A stretch of 64,000 bases of DNA from Acinetobacter bouvetii (lineage in GTDB: Bacteria; Pseudomonadota; Gammaproteobacteria; Pseudomonadales; Moraxellaceae), in the NCBI RefSeq assembly GCF_902753875.1, contig NZ_CADDTS010000033.1, forward strand, positions 1 through 64,000. Direction: 5' to 3'. Under the pieces are notes generated by a model that was given only the letters and a program-made list of their open reading frames with translations, made no database searches and had not been told where the DNA came from. The position numbers and the translations under genes were made by a program. Below, piece after piece: positions 40,527 through 49,567 of the stretch (positions are counted from its first letter, which is position 1; each line of letters starts with the position of its first letter).

Positions 40527-40940
40527 TCAGCCATATTTTCGGGCAAAGTCTTCATCTGATGTACACAGATAAATAATGAATTCAATGAAAGCCACGATTG
40601 CCGGAATGAAGGTCCAGAAGAAAATCAGATAAACAATACCCCAGCCAATTTGCCCCAAATAAAATTTATGAATACCAAAGCCGCCAAGGAAAAAAGCTAA
40701 AATTGCAGCCACAATCCTATTTTTATCGCCGACTTGAGCTGGAAATGCAGAAGCTGAGCTGAGGATATAAATCTCATTGGCCTGTCCTATTCCATCTACA
40801 GTAAAATCAACTTTCTGACCCCGAGCCGGTGGAATTTGTCCACGCCAGTTTGCGCCAGAAAACTGGTAGCGAGGTTGGTCATCGCCACTAATCACACCCG
40901 AATTACTTTGAATGGAAAAGTCCAATATTTGCCCTTTCAT
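40527..40940 (-). CDS. Membrane protein: cold-shock-like domain plus TM2
   Basis: A 137-residue protein. Its first 60 residues closely match those of the convergent gene (MKGQILDFSIQSNSGVISGD). Residues about 72-125 are a TM2 domain: two membrane helices with FFLGGFGIHKFYLGQIGWG and the short loop between. The partial duplication with a swapped membrane module suggests the N-terminal domain is a mobile cytoplasmic unit. No function is known. Confidence 0.8.
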   Translation of the reverse strand: MKGQILDFSIQSNSGVISGDDQPRYQFSGANWRGQIPPARGQKVDFTVDGIGQANEIYILSSASAFPAQVGDKNRIVAAILAFFLGGFGIHKFYLGQIGWGIVYLIFFWTFIPAIVAFIEFIIYLCTSDEDFARKYG

Positions 40941-41108
40941 AAAACCTCTTATTTTTCTTTATATTAGCTTTTTAAAGTATAGGTCGAATTGTTCATATTT
41001 AAAACAAATATTCACCTATTTCTAATTCGGATCATATCCAACTTGCGAACGTTTATCGTTTTTGGGCAGCTGGATTTCCTGCAATTGATGACCAAATGAA
41101 ACAACAAA

Positions 41109-41138
41109 AAAAACCTGAATTTTTCAATCCAGGTTTTT
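41109..41138 (-). terminator. Terminator of the rut operon
   Basis: AAAAACCTG / CAGGTTTTT stem directly after the last gene of the minus-strand rut operon. Confidence 0.7.
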
Positions 41139-41168
41139 AAGTAATCATACAATTCATGGGCGATGTAT

Positions 41169-42041
41169 TTAGCTCAATTCAATCTGATTGATCTGCTCTA
41201 AACGTTGTACCGCAGCTGAAAAATCCAGTTGCCGGGCCTGTTCTTTTTTAATCAATGCAAACTGATCCTGAATTAAATGCATGCTTGGCAAATTCAGAGC
41301 TTGTTCCTGAATCAAATCGATGGCAATGCCTATATCTTTTTGCAACAGATCCAGAGCAAAAGTTTTATCAAAACTTCGACTGAGTACCCGCTGCGCCATG
41401 ATATTTTCAGACATGCTGCTTTTGCCACTGGAATGGTTGATACAGTTCAAAGCCGCAGACAAATCTACCCCTTTCGACTTCAGCACGGTTAAACCTTCTG
41501 CCAAAGCCCATAAATGGGTCGCCATTAAAGTATTGTTAATGGCTTTAACCGCAAAGCCTGAACCACTTTCCCCCACATATTCAATCAGACCCGCAAAAGC
41601 CGAAATAATCGGTTTAGCACGCTCAAAAGCATCGACATCTCCACCAATCATCACGGTTAAAGTACCTCTTTCCGCACCGATGGTCTGACCTGAAACCGGT
41701 GCATCCAGATAGGCAACCCCTGTTGCTTTCAGACTTTGACTTAAAGATTGCGCCGATTGAGGAACACCACTGGTGCAATCAATCCAGATACTACCCGGCT
41801 TGGGTGGATTTTCTGCAATCAGCTGCTCTACATCCACACTGGTGGGCAAGCAGGAGAAAATAAAATCAGCCTGCACTGCTTTTGCTACATCTACGGACTG
41901 TGTTTGAAAAAGCACAGAATGATGATCTGCCTTGGACTCAGTTCTGTTCCACACCCAGACTTCATGACCAAGTTTAGGAAGATGGGAGGCCATATGCCAC
42001 CCCATTGCCCCGAGTCCAATAAATGCAATTGTATGACTCAA
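41169..42041 (-). CDS. 3-hydroxyisobutyrate dehydrogenase-type reductase, probable malonic semialdehyde reductase
   Basis: A 290-residue beta-hydroxyacid dehydrogenase. The NAD(P) site GLGAMG is at residues 10-14, the substrate-binding DAPVSGQTIGAERG at 113-126 and catalytic K166 in VKAINNTLMA. It is the last gene of the rut operon, 9 bp after rutG and before the operon terminator. No rutE (nitroreductase-fold) is present in the cluster. The reaction needed there is reduction of toxic malonic semialdehyde to 3-hydroxypropionate, which fits this family. The assignment is by context and family. Confidence 0.8.
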   Translation of the reverse strand: MSHTIAFIGLGAMGWHMASHLPKLGHEVWVWNRTESKADHHSVLFQTQSVDVAKAVQADFIFSCLPTSVDVEQLIAENPPKPGSIWIDCTSGVPQSAQSLSQSLKATGVAYLDAPVSGQTIGAERGTLTVMIGGDVDAFERAKPIISAFAGLIEYVGESGSGFAVKAINNTLMATHLWALAEGLTVLKSKGVDLSAALNCINHSSGKSSMSENIMAQRVLSRSFDKTFALDLLQKDIGIAIDLIQEQALNLPSMHLIQDQFALIKKEQARQLDFSAAVQRLEQINQIELS

Positions 42042-42050
42042 AATAAACTC

Positions 42051-43421
42051 CTAATGGTTAACTGCTGAAGTCGCTGAAGTATCAGTGTCAATACTGCTTA
42101 AACTTGCTTCGGCTGTGCCATCTTTTTCTTCACCACGATTCAAGAACAGGTTCAATACAATTGCCGCCAAAGTTGCTGTACCAATACCGCCTAAATCGAA
42201 GGAACCAATGTGCAAACTGAAGTTACCCGCGCCCATAATCAGGCTGACTGCTGCAATAATTAAGGTACTGTTTTTAGTGAAATCGACCTTGTTGTCCACC
42301 CAGATTTTGGCACCCGCGACCGTAATCAAACCAAAGACCACAATCGATGCACCACCGAGTAATGCCACCGGAATGGTACTAATCACTGCACCAAACTTTG
42401 GTGATAAGCCTAGTAAAATGGCAAACACGCCCGCAACCACAAAAATGGTGGTTGAATACACCTTCGTAACAGCCATCACCCCAATGTTTTCAGCATAGGT
42501 GGTCATCCCTGTGCCGCCCACGGATGCAGACATAGTGGTACACACACCATCCGCCAAAAATGCACGTCCCATATAAGGTGAGAGGTTTTTACCGGTCATC
42601 GCCGATACTGCTTTAAAGTGCCCCAGATTTTCTGCAACCAGAATAATCGCCACAGGTGCAATCAATAGCATTGCATTGGCATTAAAGACTGGACTTTGGA
42701 AAGTAGGTAGACCAAACCAAGCTGCATTGGAAATGACTGAAAAATCGATGGCTTTACCAAAGCCCATCATGTTGGCGAGCACAAAATAAACCAGATAGGA
42801 ACTACATAGCCCCAGTAACAACAAAAGACGGCGAACCATACCACGAGTAAACACCGCTACAGCACTGATACAGATAATGGTGACGACAGCCATCCAGGTA
42901 TCGAAGCTACTTGCTGACACACTCTTGATGGTGATTGGGGCTAAATTCAGACCAATAATCATGACAATCGCACCGGTCACAATTGGTGGCATCAGCTTTT
43001 CAATCCAGCCGGTTCCAGTTTTCATCACAATCAGGCCAATCGCAGCATAGATCAGACCGCAGACCATGGTGCCACCCAGTGCCAGCCCGATATTCGGATT
43101 GGAGCCAGCTCCGGCATAACCGGTCGCGGCAGCCACTGCCCCAATAAAGGCAAAACTTGATCCCAGATAACTTGGCATTCGCCCGCCAGTGATCAGAAAG
43201 AATAAAATGGTGCCAATCCCGGTGATAAAAATCGTCAGATTCGGATCAAAGCCCATTAACAATGGTGCGAGTACGGTAGCCCCAAACATGGCAAAAGCAT
43301 GTTGCAGACCCAAAACCATACTTTTACCAGCAGGTAAATATTCATCCACCTGCACCGGTGTGACATCTAGATTGCCTTGATAAGGCTTAAATTTCGGGAA
43401 CCACGATTCTTTTTCTTGCAT
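42051..43421 (-). CDS. rutG: Uracil permease RutG (NCS2 family)
   Basis: A 456-residue nucleobase transporter of the uracil/xanthine permease family with about 14 membrane segments. It brings uracil or thymine into the cell for the Rut pathway. The AENLGHFKAV motif of NCS2 proteins carries the substrate-binding Glu, and SVGGTGMTTYAENIG carries the second conserved set. It sits between rutF and the dehydrogenase gene. The C-terminal tail is Ser/Thr/Asp rich. Confidence 0.93.
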   Translation of the reverse strand: MQEKESWFPKFKPYQGNLDVTPVQVDEYLPAGKSMVLGLQHAFAMFGATVLAPLLMGFDPNLTIFITGIGTILFFLITGGRMPSYLGSSFAFIGAVAAATGYAGAGSNPNIGLALGGTMVCGLIYAAIGLIVMKTGTGWIEKLMPPIVTGAIVMIIGLNLAPITIKSVSASSFDTWMAVVTIICISAVAVFTRGMVRRLLLLLGLCSSYLVYFVLANMMGFGKAIDFSVISNAAWFGLPTFQSPVFNANAMLLIAPVAIILVAENLGHFKAVSAMTGKNLSPYMGRAFLADGVCTTMSASVGGTGMTTYAENIGVMAVTKVYSTTIFVVAGVFAILLGLSPKFGAVISTIPVALLGGASIVVFGLITVAGAKIWVDNKVDFTKNSTLIIAAVSLIMGAGNFSLHIGSFDLGGIGTATLAAIVLNLFLNRGEEKDGTAEASLSSIDTDTSATSAVNH

Positions 43422-43455
43422 GGGTTTCCCCTCCCCTTAAATTAGGAATATTGGA

Positions 43456-44028
43456 TTAGTTCATTGGTTGAGGCTCACAATAAGCACGGTTAAAATACAT
43501 CAATGCATTGCTGCCCTGATTTTGTTGCATCGCCTTGACCTGACAGATCAGCACATCATGGCTCCCCACAGACATGCTCTGTACCACTTCGCAGTCAAAG
43601 GAAACGAGTGCATCTTGTAAAACAGGTGCTTGCGTGATCAAGGTTGACCATATGCCACGCAAGAATCGTTCCGACATGGGCGTTTTTCCACCAAAAATAT
43701 TGGATAAATCTTTTTGATGCGCCGCCAAGGTATTTACACAAAGCACCTGATTTCGTTTAAAAGTCTCAAATACCGAGGCAGAACGATTCAAACACACCAG
43801 CAAGGTTGGTGGTGTATCAGTCACACTACATACAGCTGAAGCGGTAAAACCGGCCTGCCCGGCTGCACCATCCGTCGTGATCACATTCACGGCTGCACCT
43901 AAATTGGACATTCCCTGCCTAAAGGTCAACGGATCGATGTCCTGAGACTCTTCGTTTGCCATTTGGAACCTATGTGCATGTTGTACATCATCTGTAGCAG
44001 ATTGAAGAGACATTATTTTGCTGTTCAT
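43456..44028 (-). CDS. rutF: Flavin reductase RutF
   Basis: NADH:FMN oxidoreductase that supplies reduced flavin to RutA. The 190-residue form starts at MNSKIMSLQ, chosen because AGGGAG lies 6 bases before it; the frame is open 17 codons further upstream. The flavin-reductase split-barrel fold has [19 protein letters not shown] and SHDVLICQV. It follows rutC in the operon. Confidence 0.92.
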   Translation of the reverse strand: MNSKIMSLQSATDDVQHAHRFQMANEESQDIDPLTFRQGMSNLGAAVNVITTDGAAGQAGFTASAVCSVTDTPPTLLVCLNRSASVFETFKRNQVLCVNTLAAHQKDLSNIFGGKTPMSERFLRGIWSTLITQAPVLQDALVSFDCEVVQSMSVGSHDVLICQVKAMQQNQGSNALMYFNRAYCEPQPMN

Positions 44029-44123
44029 CGGCTTCTCCCTGAATGAAATCTGGTCTGGATGATTAAACTCAGATTTCAATGCTATTGGTTTTAATCACGC
44101 AATTTGATTAATGGTTAGTTTGC

Positions 44124-44504
44124 TTATACATGGGCAATTGAAGCGATTTCCACTAAAGCATCAGGTTTGACCAACCCGGTTTGTACGCAGTAGCGCGCAG
44201 GTTTATCGCCTGGAAAATATTCAGCATATACACTATTAATGGCGGCATAATCGGCCCAATCTTTAACAAAAACATGGTTAAAGGTCACGTCATCCATCGT
44301 TCCACCTGCTGTTTCAATCACTTTTTTGATGGTTTCCAGAATATGTCGTGCTTGGCCAGCAGCATCGCCTACATGCACCACATTATTGTTCTCGTCAAAA
44401 GCCAAAGTTCCCGATACATACACGATATTGTTGGCTTTCGTTGCCGGAACATAAGGTGCAAGCGGTTTTGAAGTTCCTTCTGGAATAATGATTTCTTTAG
44501 GCAT
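44124..44504 (-). CDS. rutC: 3-aminoacrylate deaminase RutC (Rid family)
   Basis: A 126-residue YjgF/YER057c/UK114 (Rid) protein. It speeds hydrolysis of aminoacrylate produced in uracil breakdown. The family core with Arg and Glu residues is in [25 protein letters not shown] ribosome site precedes the ATG. It lies between rutB and rutF in the usual order. Confidence 0.93.
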   Translation of the reverse strand: MPKEIIIPEGTSKPLAPYVPATKANNIVYVSGTLAFDENNNVVHVGDAAGQARHILETIKKVIETAGGTMDDVTFNHVFVKDWADYAAINSVYAEYFPGDKPARYCVQTGLVKPDALVEIASIAHV

Positions 44505-44529
44505 ACTGTTCTCCGAATCTGTTATAGAT

Positions 44530-45288
44530 TTAAGCCGATTTTTCTAATTGCGCTTGAGGCTGAAAGGTGGTTACAAAGTTTTCTGTGTCTGAAACCCAGC
44601 CAAAGAAAGTTTTAATGTTATACAAACTTGCGGCATGGGCTTCTGCCGGACCTGCCTGATAGCAGGCATCTGCCAGCGCTACACCGAAATATTCCAGAAA
44701 GAAGCCATCACGCAAGGTCGATTCCACACAGACATTGGTGGCAATCCCGACAAACACCAGATTACGAATGCCTTTACAGCGCAACATGCTGTCCAAAGCG
44801 GTATTAAAGAAGCCGCTATATCGTGGTTTTTCAATCACAATGTCTTGTGCTAAAGGCTGCAATTCATCAATCAGTTCAAAGTCCCAATGCCCTTTTGCCA
44901 GCAAGGTGCCTTGCAATTCAGGACGCTTGCGCATGGTTTTTAAGGCATTGGATTTATGAAAATTTGGAGAATCAACCCCACCTGCTTCTACATATTGCTC
45001 ATCCCAACCATTTTTGAAATAAATCACCTGAATGCCTGCCGCATGTGCTGCATCCACCGCCTTTTTGATGTTCTCCACCACCGGTTTGGTTTTCGATACA
45101 TCAAAACCGGCCAAGTCTAAATACCCACCCTCAGAGGTATAGGCATTTTGCATGTCTATCACGATCAGCGCTGTTTGCTCTGGAGCAAGCTGGATGGCTT
45201 CCGGTTCAGCCTTTAACACTTTTCCGCTGCCTGCTGTTTGGGTAAATCCGGCACAGACCACATTCTCTAAAGCTTCATTGCTATTCAT
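44530..45288 (-). CDS. rutB: Ureidoacrylate amidohydrolase RutB
   Basis: A 252-residue isochorismatase-fold hydrolase that cleaves ureidoacrylate (or its peracid) to aminoacrylate and carbamate. The catalytic triad is visible: D45 in VIDMQNAY, K154 in IEKPRYSGF and C187 in ATNVCVES. It overlaps rutA by 4 bp. Confidence 0.94.
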   Translation of the reverse strand: MNSNEALENVVCAGFTQTAGSGKVLKAEPEAIQLAPEQTALIVIDMQNAYTSEGGYLDLAGFDVSKTKPVVENIKKAVDAAHAAGIQVIYFKNGWDEQYVEAGGVDSPNFHKSNALKTMRKRPELQGTLLAKGHWDFELIDELQPLAQDIVIEKPRYSGFFNTALDSMLRCKGIRNLVFVGIATNVCVESTLRDGFFLEYFGVALADACYQAGPAEAHAASLYNIKTFFGWVSDTENFVTTFQPQAQLEKSA

Positions 45289-46400
45289 GCTGATTTCTCC
45301 AAAACTGCGACTGGAGCCGCTTCACCGTCCAGCACAATATGTTCACGGCATTTCATTAAAGGCTGAATTTTTTGACCAAAATCCTCGACTCCTTGAATAA
45401 AGTCATCAAAGGTTAAAAGAATGCCTTCAGTTCCGTCTATTTCACCAATTTCATCCAGCATTTTTGCAACATTTTCAAAAGAACCGACAATAGTTCCCAT
45501 GTTGATATTGACCGGTGAAACACTGGATGCCATTTGGCGAATATTGGTATCAGCGCCAGATTTGGTATCTTTGCCGCCCTGATTCATCAGCCAGTTAATT
45601 GCTTCAACATCTGCCCCATCGTTATAGCTTTGCCATTTGGCAAAAGCAGCTTCATCGGTTTCTGCAGCAATCACCATAAACAGCACATAAGTCTGTACAT
45701 CACGACCGGTTTTATCCGTTTGTGCTTTTAAGCGGTCATTGATCTCGGCATAGGCCGTCGGAGTATTCAGACCTTTACCAAACACAAAGTTGTAATCAGC
45801 ATATTTGGCAGAGAATTCAAGACCGCTATCCGATTGTCCAGCACAAATGATTTTCATATCAGCTTGTGGCACCGGACTAACTCGGCAATCTTCCATCTGG
45901 AAATGCTCACCTTTAAAGTCCGATTTTCCCGTAGCCCATAGTTCACGTAAAATTTCTACATATTCAGATAAATAATCATAACGCTTGGCAAAGTATTCAT
46001 CCCCTGGCCACATACCCATTTGGCTATATTCAGGGGCTTGCCAGCCTGTGACCACATTCAGTCCAAAACGTCCATTGGAAATGGAATCAATGGTGGATGC
46101 CATGCGGGCCACAATCGCAGGTGGCATAACCAAAGTTGCAGCCGTAGCATAAATCTTGATTTTGCTCGTTACAGCCGCCAGTCCAGCCATTAAGGTAAAT
46201 GTTTCGAGGTTATGATCCCAAAATTCGGTTTTGCCACCAAAGCCACGTAGCTTGATCATGGAAAGTGCAAAATCAAATCCATAATGTTCTGCACGCTGCA
46301 CAATTTGCTTGTTCATTTCAAAACTTGGTTTATATTGCGGTGCATTTTCCGAGAGCAACCAGCCATTATTTCCGATTGGACAAAAGACGCCTATTTTCAT
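45285..46400 (-). CDS. rutA: Pyrimidine monooxygenase RutA
   Basis: A flavin-dependent luciferase-like monooxygenase of 371 residues that opens the uracil ring. The N-terminus [17 protein letters not shown] and the region [20 protein letters not shown] are characteristic. It is the first gene of the operon rutA-B-C-F-G-dehydrogenase. AAAGAGG lies before the ATG, and a sigma-54-like promoter lies about 80 bp upstream. Confidence 0.95.
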   Translation of the reverse strand: MKIGVFCPIGNNGWLLSENAPQYKPSFEMNKQIVQRAEHYGFDFALSMIKLRGFGGKTEFWDHNLETFTLMAGLAAVTSKIKIYATAATLVMPPAIVARMASTIDSISNGRFGLNVVTGWQAPEYSQMGMWPGDEYFAKRYDYLSEYVEILRELWATGKSDFKGEHFQMEDCRVSPVPQADMKIICAGQSDSGLEFSAKYADYNFVFGKGLNTPTAYAEINDRLKAQTDKTGRDVQTYVLFMVIAAETDEAAFAKWQSYNDGADVEAINWLMNQGGKDTKSGADTNIRQMASSVSPVNINMGTIVGSFENVAKMLDEIGEIDGTEGILLTFDDFIQGVEDFGQKIQPLMKCREHIVLDGEAAPVAVLEKSA

Positions 46401-46479
46401 TTCGAATACCTCTTTTTTTTACCATCTGGTTATCAATCTGCTTCAAGTCATTATCTTGAATTTGTTATATTTGATATTT

Positions 46480-46495
46480 AGCATATTCTATGCCA
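46480..46495 (-). promoter_or_regulatory. Sigma-54-type promoter of rutA
   Basis: On the minus strand the sequence reads TGGCAT-AGAAT-ATGCT, with the GG and GC pairs 10 bp apart as in the TGGCAC-N5-TTGC consensus. E. coli rut is NtrC/sigma-54 dependent, which supports the call. Confidence 0.5.
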
Positions 46496-46678
46496 ATTAT
46501 TTTTAATTATTATTTATCAAATATTTATAATTTATTTATTTTAACAAACAGTAAAATAGAAAATTAGACCACTGCACCGTTATGGCTATTTTGGCTCCAA
46601 AAAAATGCATTATTGGATAAAAAACAGGCCCTGAATTTTTGGCAATACTGGAATTATTTCACTAAAATTCAAGCAAAA

Positions 46679-46705
46679 AAAACCGCGATATCAAGATCGC
46701 GGTTC
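46679..46705 (-). terminator. Terminator of rutD
   Basis: CCGCGAT..ATCGCGG stem with a T-run on the minus strand, 30 bp after the rutD stop. Confidence 0.8.
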
Positions 46706-46734
46706 AGTCAAAAAATAGCTTCGATTGCATTGAA

Positions 46735-47565
46735 TCAGCCTGTAACACCCGACAAGGAAGCTTCAGGTGCAAAATGCTTTTGCAGAAATTCAAGGATAGT
46801 GCTATTCAGCAGTTCAGTCTCTGTCACCGTAGATGCATGTGCGCCAGAGGCAAGAATACTGAGTTGCCCATGACCGAGTCGCTGTTGTAAATCCGTGGAC
46901 TTTTGTACCGGCACTAAAAAATCATCCTGATTGGCAATGAAATGCAACTGACTATGTTGCAATGCCCGTTTGTGCTGATCGTTAATTTTAAATAGCTGCG
47001 CAGCCTGAATGCGCTTGAGTACATTTTGATGAGGCGGAAAATCTTCAAGCTGAATATTTTCTAAAGTCTTTAAATGTTGATGATGCTTTGAAATCCAGGC
47101 TGGTGGATATAGAAATAATCCCTGTGCCCGCACATAAGCCTCTGCACCTGAACATTTTAATAATTCGGTACGTGCCTCAAAACATTTTTGCGTATGCGGA
47201 TCGAGTTCATCCCAAGAATTTATACAGGTCAAGCTGAGCAATCCAAACTCAGTCGAATTGACCAATATCGCCAGTTCCGCACCAATAAAGCCACCAATCG
47301 CATGTCCTACAAAATGAAAGCGGTGAATACTTTCTCGCTTTAGAATTTCATGTAACTGCTTTGCCATATCGCCAAAGCTATAGGGATCAGGCAAAATGGC
47401 TGAGTCCGCATGACAACCTTCCTGATCATAAGCCAGCACATGAAAATAGCCAGATAAAGCGGCAATTTGTGGTTTCCAGAAACTGGCATGGCCACCTAAA
47501 CCTGAAGCCAAAACCAGATAATCAGCTTCTTCATGTTGTGTACAGCGATGAATTTGAAAGCTCAT
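46735..47565 (-). CDS. rutD: Alpha/beta hydrolase RutD
   Basis: A 276-residue alpha/beta-hydrolase-fold protein thought to speed aminoacrylate removal in the Rut pathway. The nucleophile elbow reads GHAIG at residues 87-91, with Ala in place of the catalytic Ser; as I recall the E. coli RutD elbow also lacks Ser, so this supports the name. It is upstream of rutA on the same strand but has its own terminator, so it is a separate transcript here, unlike E. coli rutABCDEFG. Confidence 0.85.
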   Translation of the reverse strand: MSFQIHRCTQHEEADYLVLASGLGGHASFWKPQIAALSGYFHVLAYDQEGCHADSAILPDPYSFGDMAKQLHEILKRESIHRFHFVGHAIGGFIGAELAILVNSTEFGLLSLTCINSWDELDPHTQKCFEARTELLKCSGAEAYVRAQGLFLYPPAWISKHHQHLKTLENIQLEDFPPHQNVLKRIQAAQLFKINDQHKRALQHSQLHFIANQDDFLVPVQKSTDLQQRLGHGQLSILASGAHASTVTETELLNSTILEFLQKHFAPEASLSGVTG

Positions 47566-47943
47566 TTTTACCGTTCATTAAAAATTAATTCACTATGGAA
47601 CAGCAAAATTTGTGCCTGAATAAAGTTCATACTGCATTAAAATATAGAGATGGAAATATTATATAAAACAATAAAGAATAAAAACTTAAAACGCTCAGTA
47701 ACAACATTTACCTGTCCATTCAAATCTACAACAGAAATAGATAAATCCATGTAAGATTAAAACTTAAAATAAAATAATCTAAGAAAACAGGATGCTAAAA
47801 AATATTAAAAAAATTCAACTACTATTGATTAGAGGAGGCAAATTGATAACCATCATGTGCAATCTCTGTCCCACAATGGAACAGTCTCTGCGCTAGTAAT
47901 AGCAATCATGCCCTATTTATACTTTTTTAAAAGGTGCGGGTTC
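47566..47943. other. Intergenic region before the membrane protein gene
   Basis: About 380 bp, AT-rich, between divergent genes. It should contain promoters for rutD and the gene at 47944. A reading frame extends back to 47857 but lacks a good ribosome site. Nothing else seen. Confidence 0.5.
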
Positions 47944-48546
47944 ATGGACATAGCAACTGAATATCCTCTATTTCAATGTCGTTATCTGCCTCGCTATCTA
48001 ATTGCACTGATCTTTATTCCTGCCCTGTTTATTGTTTTAGCGCAGCACTCACTCAGTACCTTTTCTCAGGTTCAAGATTTGAGTAGCCTGATTCAGTATT
48101 TATTGCATCAATCCACGCCGGGTTGGTTCATGCTGACGCTCTTCATCATGCTGGCATTTATCGCCCTTAATATGAAATTTGTAGTCACCAGCAAAAGCAT
48201 ATCCATACAAAGTTTTGGAATAAAGCTCAGGAATCTGGTGCAACGTAATAAGCTGTTAAAAACCCAGCTGTACTGCTCTCATCTCTTAAAGTCTCGTACC
48301 CTTAAGCCAACCAGAGCAAAAGTCTTAAGCCAAGAGCAACATTGGAAAACGAGTAGTATCGGCTTTATTTTAAAGCTAGAGTTTCGCAAACAATATAAAA
48401 TGACACATGTTGATCTGAATATGTTTAATGAAGATAACCGCAGGCAACTGATTAAGATTTTGGTGCAACACTATTATTTAGACCCTAAAAAATTGTTAGA
48501 TAGAAAACAACTTGCCAGACTTAAACTACAACACAAACCTCGATAA
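47944..48546 (+). CDS. Uncharacterised two-helix membrane protein
   Basis: About 200 residues from the ATG at 47944, which has AAGG upstream; an ATG 87 bp earlier is less likely. Two hydrophobic segments (YLIALIFIPALFIVLA and WFMLTLFIMLAFIALN) are followed by a basic cytoplasmic domain of some 130 residues. I recognise no family. It faces the LysM gene across a shared bidirectional terminator. Confidence 0.7.
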   Translation: MDIATEYPLFQCRYLPRYLIALIFIPALFIVLAQHSLSTFSQVQDLSSLIQYLLHQSTPGWFMLTLFIMLAFIALNMKFVVTSKSISIQSFGIKLRNLVQRNKLLKTQLYCSHLLKSRTLKPTRAKVLSQEQHWKTSSIGFILKLEFRKQYKMTHVDLNMFNEDNRRQLIKILVQHYYLDPKKLLDRKQLARLKLQHKPR

Positions 48547-48570
48547 AAAAGGCGCTCAAAGCGCCTTTTC
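48547..48570. terminator. Bidirectional terminator
   Basis: AAAAGGCGCT caa AGCGCCTTTT stem between the two convergent genes. Confidence 0.85.
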
Positions 48571-48583
48571 CATATAGTCCAAC

Positions 48584-49057
48584 TTAAGCGGGAATACGCA
48601 GGACTTGCCCTGGAAAAATGTCATCTGCATTTTTTAACAATGGGCGGTTAGCTTCAAAAATTTTATTATATTGATTGGCATCACCATAATATTCTTTTGA
48701 AATTTTAGACAAGGTGTCACCAGATTTTACTGTATAAAATTTGCTTTCTGGTTCAGGCGTAGCGACGGTCATTTGATCATCCACTTGTGCCACATGATCG
48801 ACATTTCCGACTGCTAACACAATTTTTTCACGATCTGCCTGACTTTGCACCTGACCTTTAATCGTCGCTAAATCAGAAGTACTATTATAGCTCACAGACA
48901 AGCCAGTCACTGGCAAGCCCAAAGCCTTGATATGGCCGAGCAGTTTATTGGCAATTTCCTGTGCTGAGGGTTCAACTGGAGTGGCTGGTGCAGCTTGTTG
49001 CTCTGCTGGCGCTGTATTCTTTTTACCAATACCTTTGACAAAATCAAAAAGACCCAT
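48584..49057 (-). CDS. kbp: BON and LysM domain protein, Kbp/YgaU type
   Basis: A 157-residue protein. A BON domain occupies residues about 35-97, and a LysM domain about 105-156 (YTVKSGDTLSKISKEYYG). E. coli Kbp (YgaU) has the same order and binds potassium in the cytoplasm. There is no signal peptide here either, only a short Ala/Pro/Gln linker after MGLFDFVKGIGKK. Role in peptidoglycan binding is therefore doubtful. Confidence 0.85.
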   Translation of the reverse strand: MGLFDFVKGIGKKNTAPAEQQAAPATPVEPSAQEIANKLLGHIKALGLPVTGLSVSYNSTSDLATIKGQVQSQADREKIVLAVGNVDHVAQVDDQMTVATPEPESKFYTVKSGDTLSKISKEYYGDANQYNKIFEANRPLLKNADDIFPGQVLRIPA

Positions 49058-49191
49058 TGTATTTCTCCATCATTGTTATTCATGCTTTTTTAAAAGAGTA
49101 CTCTTTTTTTATACATAACTTTGTCAGGTGGAAAGGTTGTCTTTGGTGAAACAAAAGTAAAGATATGTAATTTATACTTTTGATCTGCAAT

Positions 49192-49218
49192 AAAAAAGCC
49201 ACCTGATGGTGGCCTTTT
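49192..49218 (-). terminator. Terminator of the fab cluster
   Basis: GCCACC tgat GGTGGC stem with T-run after acpP on the minus strand. Confidence 0.8.
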
Positions 49219-49244
49219 TATATTCAGCAGAGCTGAAACAACGA

Positions 49245-49481
49245 TTAACCTAGTTTCTTAGAAACATAGTCAATTGCTGATTGAACAGTTGTGATTTCGT
49301 TAGAATCTTCATCAGGGATAGTGATGTCAAAATCATTTTCGAAAGACATAACAAGCTCAACTAAGTCTAAAGAATCAGCACCTAAGTCATCCATGAAAGA
49401 TGCTTCGTTTTTAATTTCTTCAGCTTTAAGACCAAGTTGTTCTGCAACCGCTTGTTTGATACGTAGTTCGATATCGCTCAC
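49245..49481 (-). CDS. acpP: Acyl carrier protein
   Basis: A 78-residue acidic carrier protein for fatty-acid synthesis. The phosphopantetheine Ser is in [11 protein letters not shown] use the GTG start (Val-Ser-Asp-Ile-Glu-Leu) because AGGAGA lies 6 bases before it; the ATG 15 bp upstream contains that ribosome site. It follows fabG. Confidence 0.95.
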   Translation of the reverse strand: MSDIELRIKQAVAEQLGLKAEEIKNEASFMDDLGADSLDLVELVMSFENDFDITIPDEDSNEITTVQSAIDYVSKKLG

Positions 49482-49567
49482 AGGAATTCTCCTCATTGCT
49501 TGTGGCGTTTTTAATGCCGTTAGTTTAATTGAATATATTATTTTTGCAAAGTTTATACATCAGCCAA

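Larger units (their letters stand above)
46401..46734. other. Control region between rutD and rutA
   Basis: About 330 bp holding the rutA promoter (listed separately) and the rutD terminator. The stretch between is very AT-rich. A half NtrC-like site, TGCACC-N5-GG, at 46573-46585 lies about 110 bp upstream of the expected transcription start. Confidence 0.5.

Noticed and set aside
41010-41139. Start-less plus-strand frame after the rut operon containing YRFWAAGFPAID
   Set aside because: No start codon, about 45 codons, and its end coincides with the rut terminator; probably chance or an old remnant.
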